35,953 nucleotides of DNA from Candidatus Avimuribaculum pullicola (GCA_018716295.1 DVKC01000017.1:1-35953), one strand, 5' to 3'; positions 25,019 through 33,485 are shown, counted from the first letter of the stretch. Numbers and translations: made by a program. The notes: generated from the letters alone by a model not told the origin.

Positions 25019-25057
25019 CAGCTCCCGCCAACACATCACACAACATCTTGAGAACAC

Positions 25058-25104
25058 GGCTTCGGGAATACCACATACAATCATGGTGTGGCATTCCCGA
25101 AGCC
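25058..25104. terminator. long hairpin after the esterase operon
   Basis: GGCTTCGGGAAT (25058-25069) and CCACA pair with TGTGG and ATTCCCGAAGCC (25093-25104), an almost perfect 17-bp stem broken by one bulge. No T run follows, so it may be a processing or weak termination hairpin instead of a standard terminator. Confidence 0.65.
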
Positions 25105-25155
25105 ATGTATATGTGCATTTGCTAATGACCGTTTTGGAGTAGAACTATTAGGTAC

Positions 25156-25233
25156 AAAAAAAATTGATTGTCTCACGACAATCAACCTTGTTAACCTTAA
25201 ATCTAATACCATGAAAAACACGGTGCAAAGGTA
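25156..25233 (-). ncRNA. candidate small RNA with promoter and intrinsic terminator
   Basis: On the minus strand a TACCTTTG box (25233-25226) is followed about 65 nt later by a perfect terminator: stem TTGATTGTC (25185-25177, reading leftward), tetraloop GTGA, its complement (25172-25164), then eight T (25163-25156). The stretch between has no ORF. The RNA would be about 60-70 nt. The segment reading GGTATTAGATTTAAGGTTAA is one I believe recurs in Bacteroidales genomes; this is memory, not a search. Confidence 0.6.
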
Positions 25234-25444
25234 TATGTTTTTATGTTATCCAACATAATTTTTGCGCAACAAAATTAGCATATTTAATTTTATTTAAGAC
25301 AACATCACCCGTACATAGTCAGATTAACAATCTGTAACACTTTCTGGCAACCATATACCACACTAATGATAAAAAATTGTAAGATTCAACAGATTGCTGG
25401 CATAAATATCTGTTTCTAACGTGAACTTTATCAAAAAATATTCA

Positions 25445-25605
25445 TATCTTTGCAGAAGATTGCAGATAGAGGCTTTGCCGCTACTGTCAATCGCCAATTG
25501 TACCAAATATCTCTATAACGACATTAAGACCTTAAATCTACGATTAACTAACAATTCTCATTAGTTGGGCAAGGTAAAGCAGCGACTGCTTCGCCTTGTT
25601 TTTTT
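25445..25605 (+). ncRNA. candidate structured RNA of about 148 nt
   Basis: A TATCTTTG -7 box (25445-25452) predicts transcription from about 25458. The RNA opens with a long hairpin: GATTG (25458-25462) with CAATC (25488-25492), CAG/CTG and TAG/CTA, and GGC/GCC closing a three-base loop. A second hairpin pairs AACTAA (25546-25551) with TTAGTT (25561-25566). It ends with a terminator, CAAGG (25570-25574) with CCTTG (25594-25598), inner AGCAG/CTGCT, then seven T. There is no ORF. It is an independent small RNA, or less likely a leader, since the next gene runs towards it. The family is not recognised. Confidence 0.7.
25570..25605 (+). terminator. intrinsic terminator of the structured RNA
   Basis: A two-part stem (CAAGG/CCTTG and AGCAG/CTGCT) closed by a three-base loop is followed by T7 at 25599-25605. 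It ends 14 bp before the stop codon of the convergent hydroxy-acid oxidase gene. Confidence 0.8.
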
Positions 25606-25618
25606 ATCCACTCATCTT

Positions 25619-26644
25619 TCAGAATGGGCTTGCCACCATGTCGCGAGTGATTTCGGCCAGGCTTGATGCTCCACACATCTCCATAGTGTCTTGCAACTCA
25701 CTGGCAATCTTCTGTATATAACACTTCACGCCATCTTCGCCACCACCAAATGCAGCCACCACCATTGGGCGACAAATAAGCACACCGTCGGCACCGAGAG
25801 CCAAAGCCTTGAACACATCGACACCCGAACGTATGCCACCGTCAACAAGCACCTTGCAACGTCCGTTCACAGCCACGGCAATCTCCTCAAGCACCTCGGC
25901 CGTAGCCTGGCACTGGTCGAGCACACGCCCACCATGGTTCGACACTACTATGGCTGCCGCACCTGCCTCAACGGCTTTCTCGGCACCACGCACAGTCATG
26001 ATGCCTTTCAATATGAATGGACGACCTGCCAACCGTGCAATCTCGCGCAACTCGTCCACGCCCTTGCTTCCTGCTGGAGGATTGCTATTGCGCAGGAATG
26101 GCAAACCAGCCGCGTCAATATCCATAGCTATCGCCATAGCACCGCAATTGGTCGCATACTGCATCTTTTGCCTCACAGTCGCAGCATCCCATGGCTTGAT
26201 AGTGGGAATACCCGTACCGCCATTGCGGCTTATGGCCTCACAAGCCATAGGCACCACCTGCTCAAGCACACCATCGCCAGTGAATGCTGCAATTCCAGCT
26301 TCGGCACACGCTTTCACCATTATGTCGTTATACTGCTTGTCATCATACTTTTCGCCAAAGTGTATGTTCACCGCCCCCACAGGCGCGGCAAAAAACGGAT
26401 AACTGAAATGCCTGCCGAACATCTCGACACCCATATCGGGTAAACGGTAAGTGCAAATGGTGTCCATCTTTACACGCACCTGCCGCCATGCGTCATAATT
26501 GCGCATTGCCGTGTCGCCCACCCCCTTGGCACCCGGGCCAGGAATCATATTGCGGCAGGCACGTCCGTTGCATTCATCACAAGCCCGGCACAACTTGCCG
26601 CCAAGTGCCACACGTGCATTCTTGATAATCTCATCGTAAGTCAT
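25619..26644 (-). CDS. FMN-dependent alpha-hydroxy-acid oxidising protein
   Basis: This 341-residue TIM-barrel flavoprotein of the lactate oxidase/dehydrogenase and glycolate oxidase superfamily oxidises an alpha-hydroxy acid to the keto acid. The FMN and catalytic segments are VVSNHGGRVLDQ with H237 and R240, LVDGGIRSGVDVFKALALGA, and the early FAAPVGAVNIHFGEKYD. The N-terminus has an extra cysteine cluster, C19, C22, C25 and C30 (CRACDECNGRAC), which could hold a metal or Fe-S cluster; this is found in anaerobe members and absent in classical lactate oxidases. The gene lies 75 bp after tyrS with a strong terminator hairpin between, so its expression may depend on readthrough. Confidence 0.88.
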   Translation of the reverse strand: MTYDEIIKNARVALGGKLCRACDECNGRACRNMIPGPGAKGVGDTAMRNYDAWRQVRVKMDTICTYRLPDMGVEMFGRHFSYPFFAAPVGAVNIHFGEKYDDKQYNDIMVKACAEAGIAAFTGDGVLEQVVPMACEAISRNGGTGIPTIKPWDAATVRQKMQYATNCGAMAIAMDIDAAGLPFLRNSNPPAGSKGVDELREIARLAGRPFILKGIMTVRGAEKAVEAGAAAIVVSNHGGRVLDQCQATAEVLEEIAVAVNGRCKVLVDGGIRSGVDVFKALALGADGVLICRPMVVAAFGGGEDGVKCYIQKIASELQDTMEMCGASSLAEITRDMVASPF

Positions 26645-26659
26645 AATCCATTAAATTTT

Positions 26660-26695
26660 CAAAAACCACAGAGGGCGGGCTATCCGCCCTCTGTG
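26660..26695 (-). terminator. intrinsic terminator downstream of tyrS
   Basis: CACAGAGGGCGG (26667-26678) pairs perfectly over 12 bp with CCGCCCTCTGTG (26684-26695), loop of five. On the minus strand GGTTTTTG follows. It separates tyrS from the hydroxy-acid oxidase gene. Confidence 0.85.
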
Positions 26696-26719
26696 CCCCT
26701 GATATTTATGCAACTATAT

Positions 26720-28012
26720 TTATTTCACAATCACAAGGTAGTAATTCTTCTTGCCACGTTGCACAAGTATATACTTGCCATTGAGCAACATCGAAGCATC
26801 GGCCACGGTCGAGGCATCGGCCAGCTTCTCCTTGTTGACCGATACACCGCCACTCTGTACGAGCTTTCGCATTTCGCCTTTCGATGCAAACACTGGCGCA
26901 TGGGCAGTAAACAAGTCAATCAACTGCACACCTTCGGCAACCACGCTTGCCGGCACTTCAAACGTAGGCACTCCCTCAAAAAGTTCGAGCAACGTCGCTT
27001 CATCGATACGATGCAATATCTCATTAGCCTTGTTGGAGAAAAGTATCTGCGAAGCCTCCACAGCAGCCTCATAATCTTGTTGCGAATGCACCATGATAGT
27101 GATTTCGCGAGCCAACCGTTTCTGCAATGGCCGTTGACCCGGATCTTTGGCCTGCTCAGCCTCAAGCGCATCAATCTCCTCCTTCGTGAGGTCGGTGAAT
27201 ATCTTTATATATTTAGCAGCATCGGCATCGCTCACATTGAGCCAGAACTGGTAAAACTTGTAAGGCGATGTACGCTTTGGATCTAACCACACGTTGCCCG
27301 ACTCGGTCTTGCCAAACTTTCCGCCATCGGCCTTGGTGATAAGCGGGCAAGTGAGGGCGTATGCCTCACCACCATTCATGCGGCGTATCAACTCGGTTCC
27401 AGTGGTCATGTTGCCCCATTGGTCTGAACCGCCCATCTGCAATTTGCACCCCATGGTTTCATACAAGTGCAAGAAATCATAACCTTGCAACAATTGGTAG
27501 GAAAACTCGGTGAACGACATACCATGCTGAGTGTCGCTGCCAAGGCGTTTCTTTACCGAGTCTTTTGCCATCATGTAATTTACAGTGATGTGCTTGCCAA
27601 TGTCGCGAATGAAGTTGAGAAAACCATAATCCTTCATCCAATCATAGTTGTTGACAAGGATAGCGTGGTTGGGCGCATCGCTGTCAAAGTCGAGGAACTT
27701 GGCAAGCTGCCGTTTGATGCATTCTTGGTTGTGGCGTAACGTCGGCTCATCGATAAGCACACGCTCTTGCGACTTCATCGATGGGTCGCCAATCATTCCC
27801 GTGGCACCACCAACAAGGGCAATGGGTCGATGTCCCGAGCGTTGCAAGTGCTTGAGCATCATCACTCCCACCAAGTGACCTATGTGCAAAGAGTCGGCCG
27901 TAGGGTCTATGCCCAAGTAGGCTGTCGTCATCTCCTTGTTGAGTTGTTCCTCGGTACCCGGCATCATGTTGTTAATCATGCCGCGCCATTTCAGTTCTTC
28001 AATAAAATTCAT
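26720..28012 (-). CDS. tyrS: tyrosyl-tRNA synthetase
   Basis: This is a 430-residue class I synthetase that charges tRNA-Tyr, of normal length for bacterial TyrS. Signature motifs are H43IGH46 in SLHIGHLVG, the tyrosine site segment [23 protein letters not shown] near 192-201, and K232FGKT236 as the KMSKS loop. The C-terminal 70 residues form an S4 RNA-binding domain. The start codon is the first ATG after the promoter; a -7 box is at 28055-28062. The gene is followed by a strong terminator and is preceded by the tRNA-Pro gene on the same strand, which has its own terminator. Confidence 0.97.
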   Translation of the reverse strand: MNFIEELKWRGMINNMMPGTEEQLNKEMTTAYLGIDPTADSLHIGHLVGVMMLKHLQRSGHRPIALVGGATGMIGDPSMKSQERVLIDEPTLRHNQECIKRQLAKFLDFDSDAPNHAILVNNYDWMKDYGFLNFIRDIGKHITVNYMMAKDSVKKRLGSDTQHGMSFTEFSYQLLQGYDFLHLYETMGCKLQMGGSDQWGNMTTGTELIRRMNGGEAYALTCPLITKADGGKFGKTESGNVWLDPKRTSPYKFYQFWLNVSDADAAKYIKIFTDLTKEEIDALEAEQAKDPGQRPLQKRLAREITIMVHSQQDYEAAVEASQILFSNKANEILHRIDEATLLELFEGVPTFEVPASVVAEGVQLIDLFTAHAPVFASKGEMRKLVQSGGVSVNKEKLADASTVADASMLLNGKYILVQRGKKNYYLVIVK

Positions 28013-28054
28013 CGAATTAAGAATTAGTTTCTATTGTTTACTTTTTTACTGGTG

Positions 28055-28062
28055 CAAACATA
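28055..28062 (-). promoter_or_regulatory. -7 box of tyrS
   Basis: TATGTTTG on the minus strand fits the consensus 42 bp before the tyrS ATG. Confidence 0.6.
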
Positions 28063-28096
28063 CGTAAAAATAACGGATTGCCCTAATTTGCCGCAA

Positions 28097-28131
28097 AGAA
28101 AAAGGCAGCCAACAAAAATTGTGACTGCCTT
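28097..28131 (-). terminator. terminator of the tRNA-Pro transcript
   Basis: On the minus strand AAGGCAG (28131-28125) pairs with CTGCCTT (28108-28102), followed by a T run. It lies 16 bp beyond the tRNA 3' end. Confidence 0.7.
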
Positions 28132-28147
28132 ATACATTGTAAATAAG

Positions 28148-28221
28148 TCGGGGTGAGAAGACTCGAACTTCCGGCCTCCACGTCCCGAACGTGGCGCGCT
28201 AACCAACTGTGCTACACCCCG
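28148..28221 (-). tRNA. tRNA-Pro (anticodon CGG)
   Basis: This is a 74-base cloverleaf: acceptor stem CGGGGTG with CACCCCG, D-arm GCACAGTTGGTTAGCGC, anticodon stem CCACG/CGTGG around the loop TTCGGGA with anticodon CGG (reads CCG, proline), T-arm GGAAG TTCGAGT CTTCT, discriminator A. The CCA end is not encoded and must be added. It has its own promoter (28238-28245) and terminator (28097-28131). The interval 28246-28400 holds no further feature I can see. Confidence 0.96.
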
Positions 28222-28237
28222 GACTTTTTTAGCGATG

Positions 28238-28245
28238 CAAAGATA
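28238..28245 (-). promoter_or_regulatory. -7 box of tRNA-Pro
   Basis: TATCTTTG on the minus strand, 16 bp before the tRNA 5' end, matches the consensus. Confidence 0.6.
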
Positions 28246-28400
28246 CGCATTTTTTCTTAATTATGTCACAATCGCACATCATTTTTTTGACTACGCCACC
28301 GCAACACCACTTTTCACAAACTCTATATTGTTGAAACAAGTGCTTTTAGCCCGTCAATCCTCTTCGCAACTTACGAATAGAGTATTTTAACGTATAAAAA

Positions 28401-29372
28401 TTATTCTTGCCCTGTCATTCTGAAATACTTGTCAAGAACCAACAGTGAGATTAATTGTTCGCGCTTTTTGTCCTTGAACTGCTCAACATATTCATGCGCA
28501 TGCCGTATGATTTCCCTTGCTTCCTGCTCATGCTCGATATAATATGCGATGCGTTCCTCAAGGTCGGAAAAATCGGGACGAATCTCTATGTAATGGTAAT
28601 TGGGAATTAACGTGCCCTCCATGAACCACGTTTCGCACGTCGGCCTCGGCATAACGGCGATTGAATTGGACGACATCACCCACTTAAGGTTGCTCGCCAC
28701 ATCATTTCCTTCCAATGCCATAATAAACTTATAATCGAGATGCTCACCGATAGTTTTCTTTTCGGTTTGCCATTGTGGAGGATCGTCGGTATCACGGCTC
28801 ACGTCGCCCAAGTCGCATAACGGATTGCCGAAATACATCTGCATGAAACGCCGCCTCGACTCTTTTCCTTTTACCTTGCCCCTGAAAATCACCCTGTTCT
28901 GTTTCTCGGCAAAATCTTTCTTGTCATTTACAAATATGAAATGCCTCACCTTGTCGAGTTTCATCACCACCGAATTTTCATTATCTTCGACCAACGGGCG
29001 ACTCTTTACAACCGATGGAAATTCTGGCACAAAAGTGACATCGCCAGGGCAATACCCCCATCGAAACGACTGCGGAAACCAGCGCGTGTAGATATATGTG
29101 TCGAAAAAATACACTTTGGGCTTATGCAACTTGTGAGCGGCAAGTTGTGTTGCTTGTGGCGGCAATTGCACTAGCCGAGAAAGCCGATTGTAATAATCGA
29201 CCCGCGAAACGATATAGTCACGGTCGCTGCGGCTATCGAGTGTGCGCAACTTTCGTTCACGCATCATGCAGAAAATCCACTTGGGAACTACCAGCCTGAG
29301 GTAATTGGCAACATAATAGGCCAACTTGGAATTTTTTCCGCTGCGCAACTTGTATAACAAACCGTTTTTCAT
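28401..29372 (-). CDS. glycosyltransferase family 90 (CAP10-like)
   Basis: This 323-residue cytosolic or membrane-associated glycosyltransferase resembles the CAP10/LpsA group (GT90), which modify lipopolysaccharide cores or capsule in bacteria. The recognisable part is the C-terminal half: NRVIFRGKVKGKESRRRF, then KFIMALEGNDVASNLKWVMS, SNSIAVMPRP and ETWFMEGTLIPNYHYIEI. The N-terminal 60 residues are basic and poorly conserved. The acceptor is unknown. It is monocistronic, with a -7 box at 29400-29407. A second glycosyltransferase (GT2) lies 4 kb to the right but is not in the same operon. Confidence 0.87.
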   Translation of the reverse strand: MKNGLLYKLRSGKNSKLAYYVANYLRLVVPKWIFCMMRERKLRTLDSRSDRDYIVSRVDYYNRLSRLVQLPPQATQLAAHKLHKPKVYFFDTYIYTRWFPQSFRWGYCPGDVTFVPEFPSVVKSRPLVEDNENSVVMKLDKVRHFIFVNDKKDFAEKQNRVIFRGKVKGKESRRRFMQMYFGNPLCDLGDVSRDTDDPPQWQTEKKTIGEHLDYKFIMALEGNDVASNLKWVMSSNSIAVMPRPTCETWFMEGTLIPNYHYIEIRPDFSDLEERIAYYIEHEQEAREIIRHAHEYVEQFKDKKREQLISLLVLDKYFRMTGQE

Positions 29373-29399
29373 AATGCAGTCTTTTCCTTAAATATACCA

Positions 29400-29407
29400 C
29401 AAAAGTA
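29400..29407 (-). promoter_or_regulatory. -7 box of the GT90 gene
   Basis: TACTTTTG on the minus strand, 27 bp before the ATG at 29372. Confidence 0.55.
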
Positions 29408-29466
29408 ACCAAGTTCACCCTATTGCGCAACACATCACCGGCCAAGTTTCCATTCCCACCATCCAA

Positions 29467-30822
29467 TTACACCAATCCCGACAAGTCCACTTTATAACAA
29501 ACGGGCGCATCACTCCGCCGCTCAATAAACATTACCATGTATATAGGCGCATAAATTATCCTGCCATTTACATGCAAGTTGTCGTTATTCAATACAATAG
29601 CTTCTTCCAATTGGTATTCTTCACAATCCATGATATTCGACAAAGCCCTGTGCAAATCATAATCCTTTCCCGACTTCACTTCTATTGGCAAAACCTTGCC
29701 ATTAAGCTCAACAACAAAATCCAGCTCGCCCCGCTTTTTGTTATTATAATAATATGGTTCTATGCCATGTGCTACCAATTCCTGAGCAACGGCATTTTCA
29801 TATACCGAACCAAAATTAATGTCTTTGCCACCCATAATAATACGCAATTGTATTCCTTCGGCATATTGTGCCGCAAGCAAACCAATGTCACTTTGAAATA
29901 ATTTGAACAAATTGCGCGAACGGGCAAGAAGCAATGGCACCTTTGGCTCTTCAACGTTATATACTGGCAATGCTACACCAGCATTTTTCAACCATAAAAA
30001 GCCATTTTGGTAACGCTCAAATTTTGCCCCCTCATTCAAGTTTTTAAGTATAAAACGCTTGTTTTTGGAATTAAGTTCTGGAGGTATAAGATTGAAAATC
30101 TCTTCTATCTGTAATTTATCATCAGGATCATACTGGGCAATATCACGCTTATACAAACGAATAATATCTTGCTGCACATTCATGACTTCTTGTAAATTAT
30201 TGCTATCAATGTATTTACATACAGCAGCAGGCATACCGCCAACCACGAGATACAGACGAAAGAGTTCCATCATCTTGGAATGTACAAAAGCATCAACAGG
30301 CATACGGTTCATCCATGCATTGCGCAATGCTGCAACAACATTCTCGCCAACACCCATACACATAACAAACTCTTCAAAATCGAGCGGATACATGTCTTTT
30401 ACTCCCATGTACCCCACAGGCTCAGAACGCAAATCTTTCAATTCCACTCCAAGCAACGAGCCACTAAGTATGTAACGGAAAGAACCTTCTTCGACCAAGA
30501 ACTTAATTACCGTCACTATCTCGGGACACTTCTGCACTTCATCAAAAAATATTAATGTGTCGCCTTTAACAAGTGGCACACGCGCTATAGCAGATAAGCG
30601 CAACAACACATCGGCACTGCTCTTTGCCCCACGAAAGACTTCAACAGCCTCTGGCATATCTACAAAATTTATCTCAACGAAACTTTTGAATGATTTACCA
30701 AATTCACGAATTGAGAAAGTCTTTCCCGTTTGACGAGCACCCGTAATCAACAGAGCATTACGAGTAGTATTATAATAATTGCGTATGTAGCTGTCTATCT
30801 TCCTTTTAAGCATTAAGGTCAT
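29467..30822 (-). CDS. AAA_14/DUF4143 ATPase with PD-(D/E)XK-like C-terminus
   Basis: This 451-residue protein belongs to a widespread but functionally obscure family. Residues 20-150 form the AAA_14 domain with Walker A GARQTGKT (28-35), Walker B LIFFDEVQK and a sensor-like ILSGS. A winged-helix-like middle part follows (RRDIAQYDPDD-type segment with KRDIAQYD). The C-terminal DUF4143 region carries KRGELDFVVELNGKVLPIEVKSGK, in which D, E and K match the PD-(D/E)XK nuclease core. The ATG at 30822 follows GAAAGAAG; an ATG three codons later is also possible. Its promoter is overlaid by three 33-bp-spaced iterons, which implies dedicated regulation. The role (toxin-like, DNA-processing or other) is unknown. 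Confidence 0.88.
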   Translation of the reverse strand: MTLMLKRKIDSYIRNYYNTTRNALLITGARQTGKTFSIREFGKSFKSFVEINFVDMPEAVEVFRGAKSSADVLLRLSAIARVPLVKGDTLIFFDEVQKCPEIVTVIKFLVEEGSFRYILSGSLLGVELKDLRSEPVGYMGVKDMYPLDFEEFVMCMGVGENVVAALRNAWMNRMPVDAFVHSKMMELFRLYLVVGGMPAAVCKYIDSNNLQEVMNVQQDIIRLYKRDIAQYDPDDKLQIEEIFNLIPPELNSKNKRFILKNLNEGAKFERYQNGFLWLKNAGVALPVYNVEEPKVPLLLARSRNLFKLFQSDIGLLAAQYAEGIQLRIIMGGKDINFGSVYENAVAQELVAHGIEPYYYNNKKRGELDFVVELNGKVLPIEVKSGKDYDLHRALSNIMDCEEYQLEEAIVLNNDNLHVNGRIIYAPIYMVMFIERRSDAPVCYKVDLSGLV

Positions 30823-30852
30823 CTTCTTTCAATTATTTGCAGAAACAACATT

Positions 30853-30932
30853 GCCACTTTTCCAAGACAAAAATAGGGTAATTGCGCCACTTTTCCAAGG
30901 TAAAATATGTCATTTTTTGCCACTTTTCCAAG
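30853..30932. repeat. three 14-bp direct repeats with exact 33-bp period
   Basis: GCCACTTTTCCAAG occurs at 30853-30866, 30886-30899 and 30919-30932 without any mismatch; the interval is 33 bp both times, about three helical turns, so all copies face the same side of the DNA. The -7 box of the ATPase gene (30868-30875) lies between copies 1 and 2: copy 1 covers the expected start of transcription and copy 2 the -33 region. This is an operator-like array for a protein that binds cooperatively. Confidence 0.85.
30868..30875 (-). promoter_or_regulatory. -7 box of the DUF4143 ATPase gene
   Basis: TATTTTTG on the minus strand, 46 bp before the ATG at 30822, embedded in the iteron array. Confidence 0.6.
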
Positions 30933-30958
30933 AATTACGATGGCGACAACTCACAAGG

Positions 30959-32347
30959 CTACTTTACATTGAAACTGATACAATATTCGTATGTCCCGCC
31001 TTGCTTCATTTGCACAGCAAGCACCAGCTTGCCAGCATTCATCGGGGTCACAGTCATGCTCATGGCTCCTGTCGATTGATCGATGTTCCACGTGCGGTTC
31101 CAACTACCCTCGTTAATAATCGCCCATTTCACGCCATTGCGCGGACGCAATGTGAAAGTGTAGCTTTGCCCCAAACGCAGCGTTCCATTTAGTGGCATCT
31201 CGTCAATTACGCAATCACCAGCCGAATCGTAAAAAGTGGGCAAACCTACAACCTCACCCCGGCGCACGGCAGCCAACAGTTCACCACCATCAATGCCATA
31301 CTTTTGCAAAGCGGCAGCATCAAAACCATCAAGTCCCGTAATCTCGGGCATCAGCATCGGGTTGGCGGCTTCGAGCCTTGCCAAGTCTGCAGCTGTGGGC
31401 TGCGCAACTTCATACTCCACCACCGTTGAGTAGCTGCGCCCACTACCCTGCTTGAACCCAAGGTGCAACTTGCCGCCCACCGTGGGCATGTATTCCATGT
31501 AATATATATCGCCGCTCTGCTGCCAATCGCCATGGAAAGCATTGTCGATAAGTGCCAAGTCGCACTGCTGCAACTTCTGCACGGCAAATCGGTAACGCTC
31601 GCCCACCCGCAATGTGCGCTCCATCGGCACATCGGCAAGCCCCAATTTATCCATGCCGCTAATATAAATTTTAGGAAAGTCATCATTCCCGGCCATACAC
31701 CGGTCAAATATCTCTTTTGCATTGAACCCATACTTGCCCCAGAACGGTTTGATTTCGGGCAACGCATCAAACTGGCTGCGGCTCAACGGCTGCGGCAAGA
31801 ATTGATAAGAAGCTTCATCGGGAAAATGTGTGAAAATCATCCAATAAGGATCGACATGAAACCACGAGTCGTCGTCCTCACGGTGCGTGAACGTCGAGCC
31901 ATTGACCGAACCGGCACCCCACGTCGGGTCAACGAGTATCCCGGTACCCGTCCCTTCAACAATCACAAACACCCACGCATGACCTTCAATGCCGCCAGGC
32001 CCCTTGGCATCGCCGCGCACAATGTGCGTTTCCAGCCCCAGCGGCTCGGCAAGACGGTAAAAAAGTTCACTATAAGCCTGGCACACGCCACGGCGATTGT
32101 CCCAGCATTCGTCGGCAGTATAAATGCTATATGAAGTGTCATAGCTTATGTTGTCGCACAGCCATCGGTATATGGCGTATGCCTGTTCATATTTGCTACT
32201 GCACCCCTCGGTGATTTGCCGTGCTACCTGTGTGTAATCATATCTTGTCGGTGCAACCTGCTGTTGCATCATATCGCCACCAGTGGTCTGGGCCACAGCC
32301 ACAGCAGCCACAACCATCGCAATAATAGCCATTTTGACCCTCATCAT
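30959..32347 (-). CDS. secreted transglutaminase-like protein
   Basis: This 462-residue protein has a signal peptide (about 1-20, ending AVAQ). Residues 45-145 form a transglutaminase-like (cysteine-protease fold) domain with the full triad: C89 in RRGVCQAYSELF, H123 in EGHAWVFV and D140 in LVDPTWG. The lead-in YEQAYAIYRWLCDNISYD is typical of the family. The rest consists of two or three beta-domains without enzymatic motifs (one ends EYCISFNVK). Such proteins act as proteases or crosslinking/deamidating enzymes at the cell surface; the substrate is unknown. It ends 27 bp before the first iteron of the downstream ATPase on the same strand. Confidence 0.88.
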   Translation of the reverse strand: MMRVKMAIIAMVVAAVAVAQTTGGDMMQQQVAPTRYDYTQVARQITEGCSSKYEQAYAIYRWLCDNISYDTSYSIYTADECWDNRRGVCQAYSELFYRLAEPLGLETHIVRGDAKGPGGIEGHAWVFVIVEGTGTGILVDPTWGAGSVNGSTFTHREDDDSWFHVDPYWMIFTHFPDEASYQFLPQPLSRSQFDALPEIKPFWGKYGFNAKEIFDRCMAGNDDFPKIYISGMDKLGLADVPMERTLRVGERYRFAVQKLQQCDLALIDNAFHGDWQQSGDIYYMEYMPTVGGKLHLGFKQGSGRSYSTVVEYEVAQPTAADLARLEAANPMLMPEITGLDGFDAAALQKYGIDGGELLAAVRRGEVVGLPTFYDSAGDCVIDEMPLNGTLRLGQSYTFTLRPRNGVKWAIINEGSWNRTWNIDQSTGAMSMTVTPMNAGKLVLAVQMKQGGTYEYCISFNVK

Positions 32348-32473
32348 AACCTAATAATTTACTTTTTGCGAAAATACAAAAAATCTTCCACAACGGCAAT
32401 AACCGATATGATTATGGAAGAATGGTTTATTTACAAGGAAAAAAGTAATACGCAAAGTGTGGACGGGATAGAT

Positions 32474-32481
32474 TATATTTG
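32474..32481 (+). promoter_or_regulatory. -7 box of the second AraC-type gene
   Basis: TATATTTG matches the consensus 35 bp before the ATG at 32517. The gap 32348-32516 between the divergent genes holds only promoters. Confidence 0.6.
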
Positions 32482-32516
32482 CAAATTGAAAATACATCGA
32501 CAAAAATTGGAATTAT

Positions 32517-33443
32517 ATGCATGACGAAATAATACACGGAAACCTTGGCTCACTGCGTGGCAGCGACATGATAGTGTATGGCGACAACAGAATTGCACTC
32601 ATCGAAAAGCAATCAACCATCAGGCATCTGAAACCAATTCGTGTAGAAATGCTGCTAAGCGTGCTATGCTTGAACGGCAACGCCACATTCATACTTGACG
32701 GCAAACAATATGAGATACACAAAAACGACATGATTATTTGCCACCCCAACTCTATAATCGAGCATGGTGGTACACAAAGCCCCGACATAGATGTGCGCGG
32801 TGTGTGCCTGTCGCAAAGCTACCTGAAGCAATTGCCATTGCTGCCAAGGAATATTTGGAACATAATAATATCCCTCGAAAGGACACCAATCGCCCATCTC
32901 GCCGACGATGACGTGGAGATTTTCTTGCGATATTACGACTTGCTGCGCTTCAAGTTGCAAGGCAAGCACACCAGCAACCGCGACGAAATTATCGACCTGC
33001 TCACACAAGCTGTCATACACGAAATACGCGACATTTTCGCACCTCTTGTAAGTATGCAAACCGCCAAATTCTCTTCGTCAAACATGCTTTTCACAAAGTT
33101 TATCGGACTGCTATCCTCGTCATCGCCATGCGAAAGAGCCGTAGCTTACTATGCCGACAAGCTGCACGTGTCGCCCAAGTACCTGTCGGCAGTGTGCAAG
33201 GAAATCAGCGGCAACACGGCATCGGCCATCATAAGTTCATACGTCATGAAAGAAGTGGAACGGCTGCTCAAAATGGGAAACATGAGCATAAAGGAAATTG
33301 CCAACAAACTGAATTTTTCGAGCATCTCGTTCTTCGGCAAATACGTGCGCAAAAAACTCGGAATGTCGCCAAAGCACTATCGCGAAATGCTGGCACGCGG
33401 CGAGCACCCCAAATACTTGTGCAATGATGACGACGACTTGTGA
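32517..33443 (+). CDS. AraC-family transcriptional regulator
   Basis: This 308-residue regulator has an N-terminal cupin-like domain (ATFILDGKQYEIHKNDMIIC, HPNSIIEHGG) and a C-terminal AraC DNA-binding domain with KLHVSPKYLSAVCKEISGN as the first helix-turn-helix, then MSIKEIANKLNFSSISFFGKY and GMSPKHYRE. The layout is that of Bacteroidetes AraC regulators of the AraC_binding/HTH_18 kind. It ends in an acidic DDDDL tail. Divergent from the transglutaminase-like gene and followed 78 bp later by a GT2 gene with its own promoter; either may be its target. Confidence 0.9.
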   Translation: MHDEIIHGNLGSLRGSDMIVYGDNRIALIEKQSTIRHLKPIRVEMLLSVLCLNGNATFILDGKQYEIHKNDMIICHPNSIIEHGGTQSPDIDVRGVCLSQSYLKQLPLLPRNIWNIIISLERTPIAHLADDDVEIFLRYYDLLRFKLQGKHTSNRDEIIDLLTQAVIHEIRDIFAPLVSMQTAKFSSSNMLFTKFIGLLSSSSPCERAVAYYADKLHVSPKYLSAVCKEISGNTASAIISSYVMKEVERLLKMGNMSIKEIANKLNFSSISFFGKYVRKKLGMSPKHYREMLARGEHPKYLCNDDDDL

Positions 33444-33485
33444 CACTTTTACCACTGCACATACCTGTATCTCCATTTTTTGTAC

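Noticed and set aside
25211-25258. Plus-strand 15-codon ORF (MKNTVQRYMFLCYPT)
   Set aside because: The same bases contain a minus-strand -7 box that fits the terminator to its left; no plus-strand promoter is seen, so a small RNA is the simpler reading.
25691-26443. Plus-strand ORF of 250 codons
   Set aside because: It is the His- and Thr-rich shadow of the hydroxy-acid oxidase gene.
30853-30932. CRISPR array
   Set aside because: Three 14-bp repeats with 19-bp spacers are too short for CRISPR, there are no cas genes, and the array overlaps a promoter.
30851-31192. Plus-strand ORF of 113 codons with repeated PLFQ
   Set aside because: The repeat is the 33-bp iteron array read in frame; the ORF then runs antisense into the transglutaminase-like gene and has no promoter.
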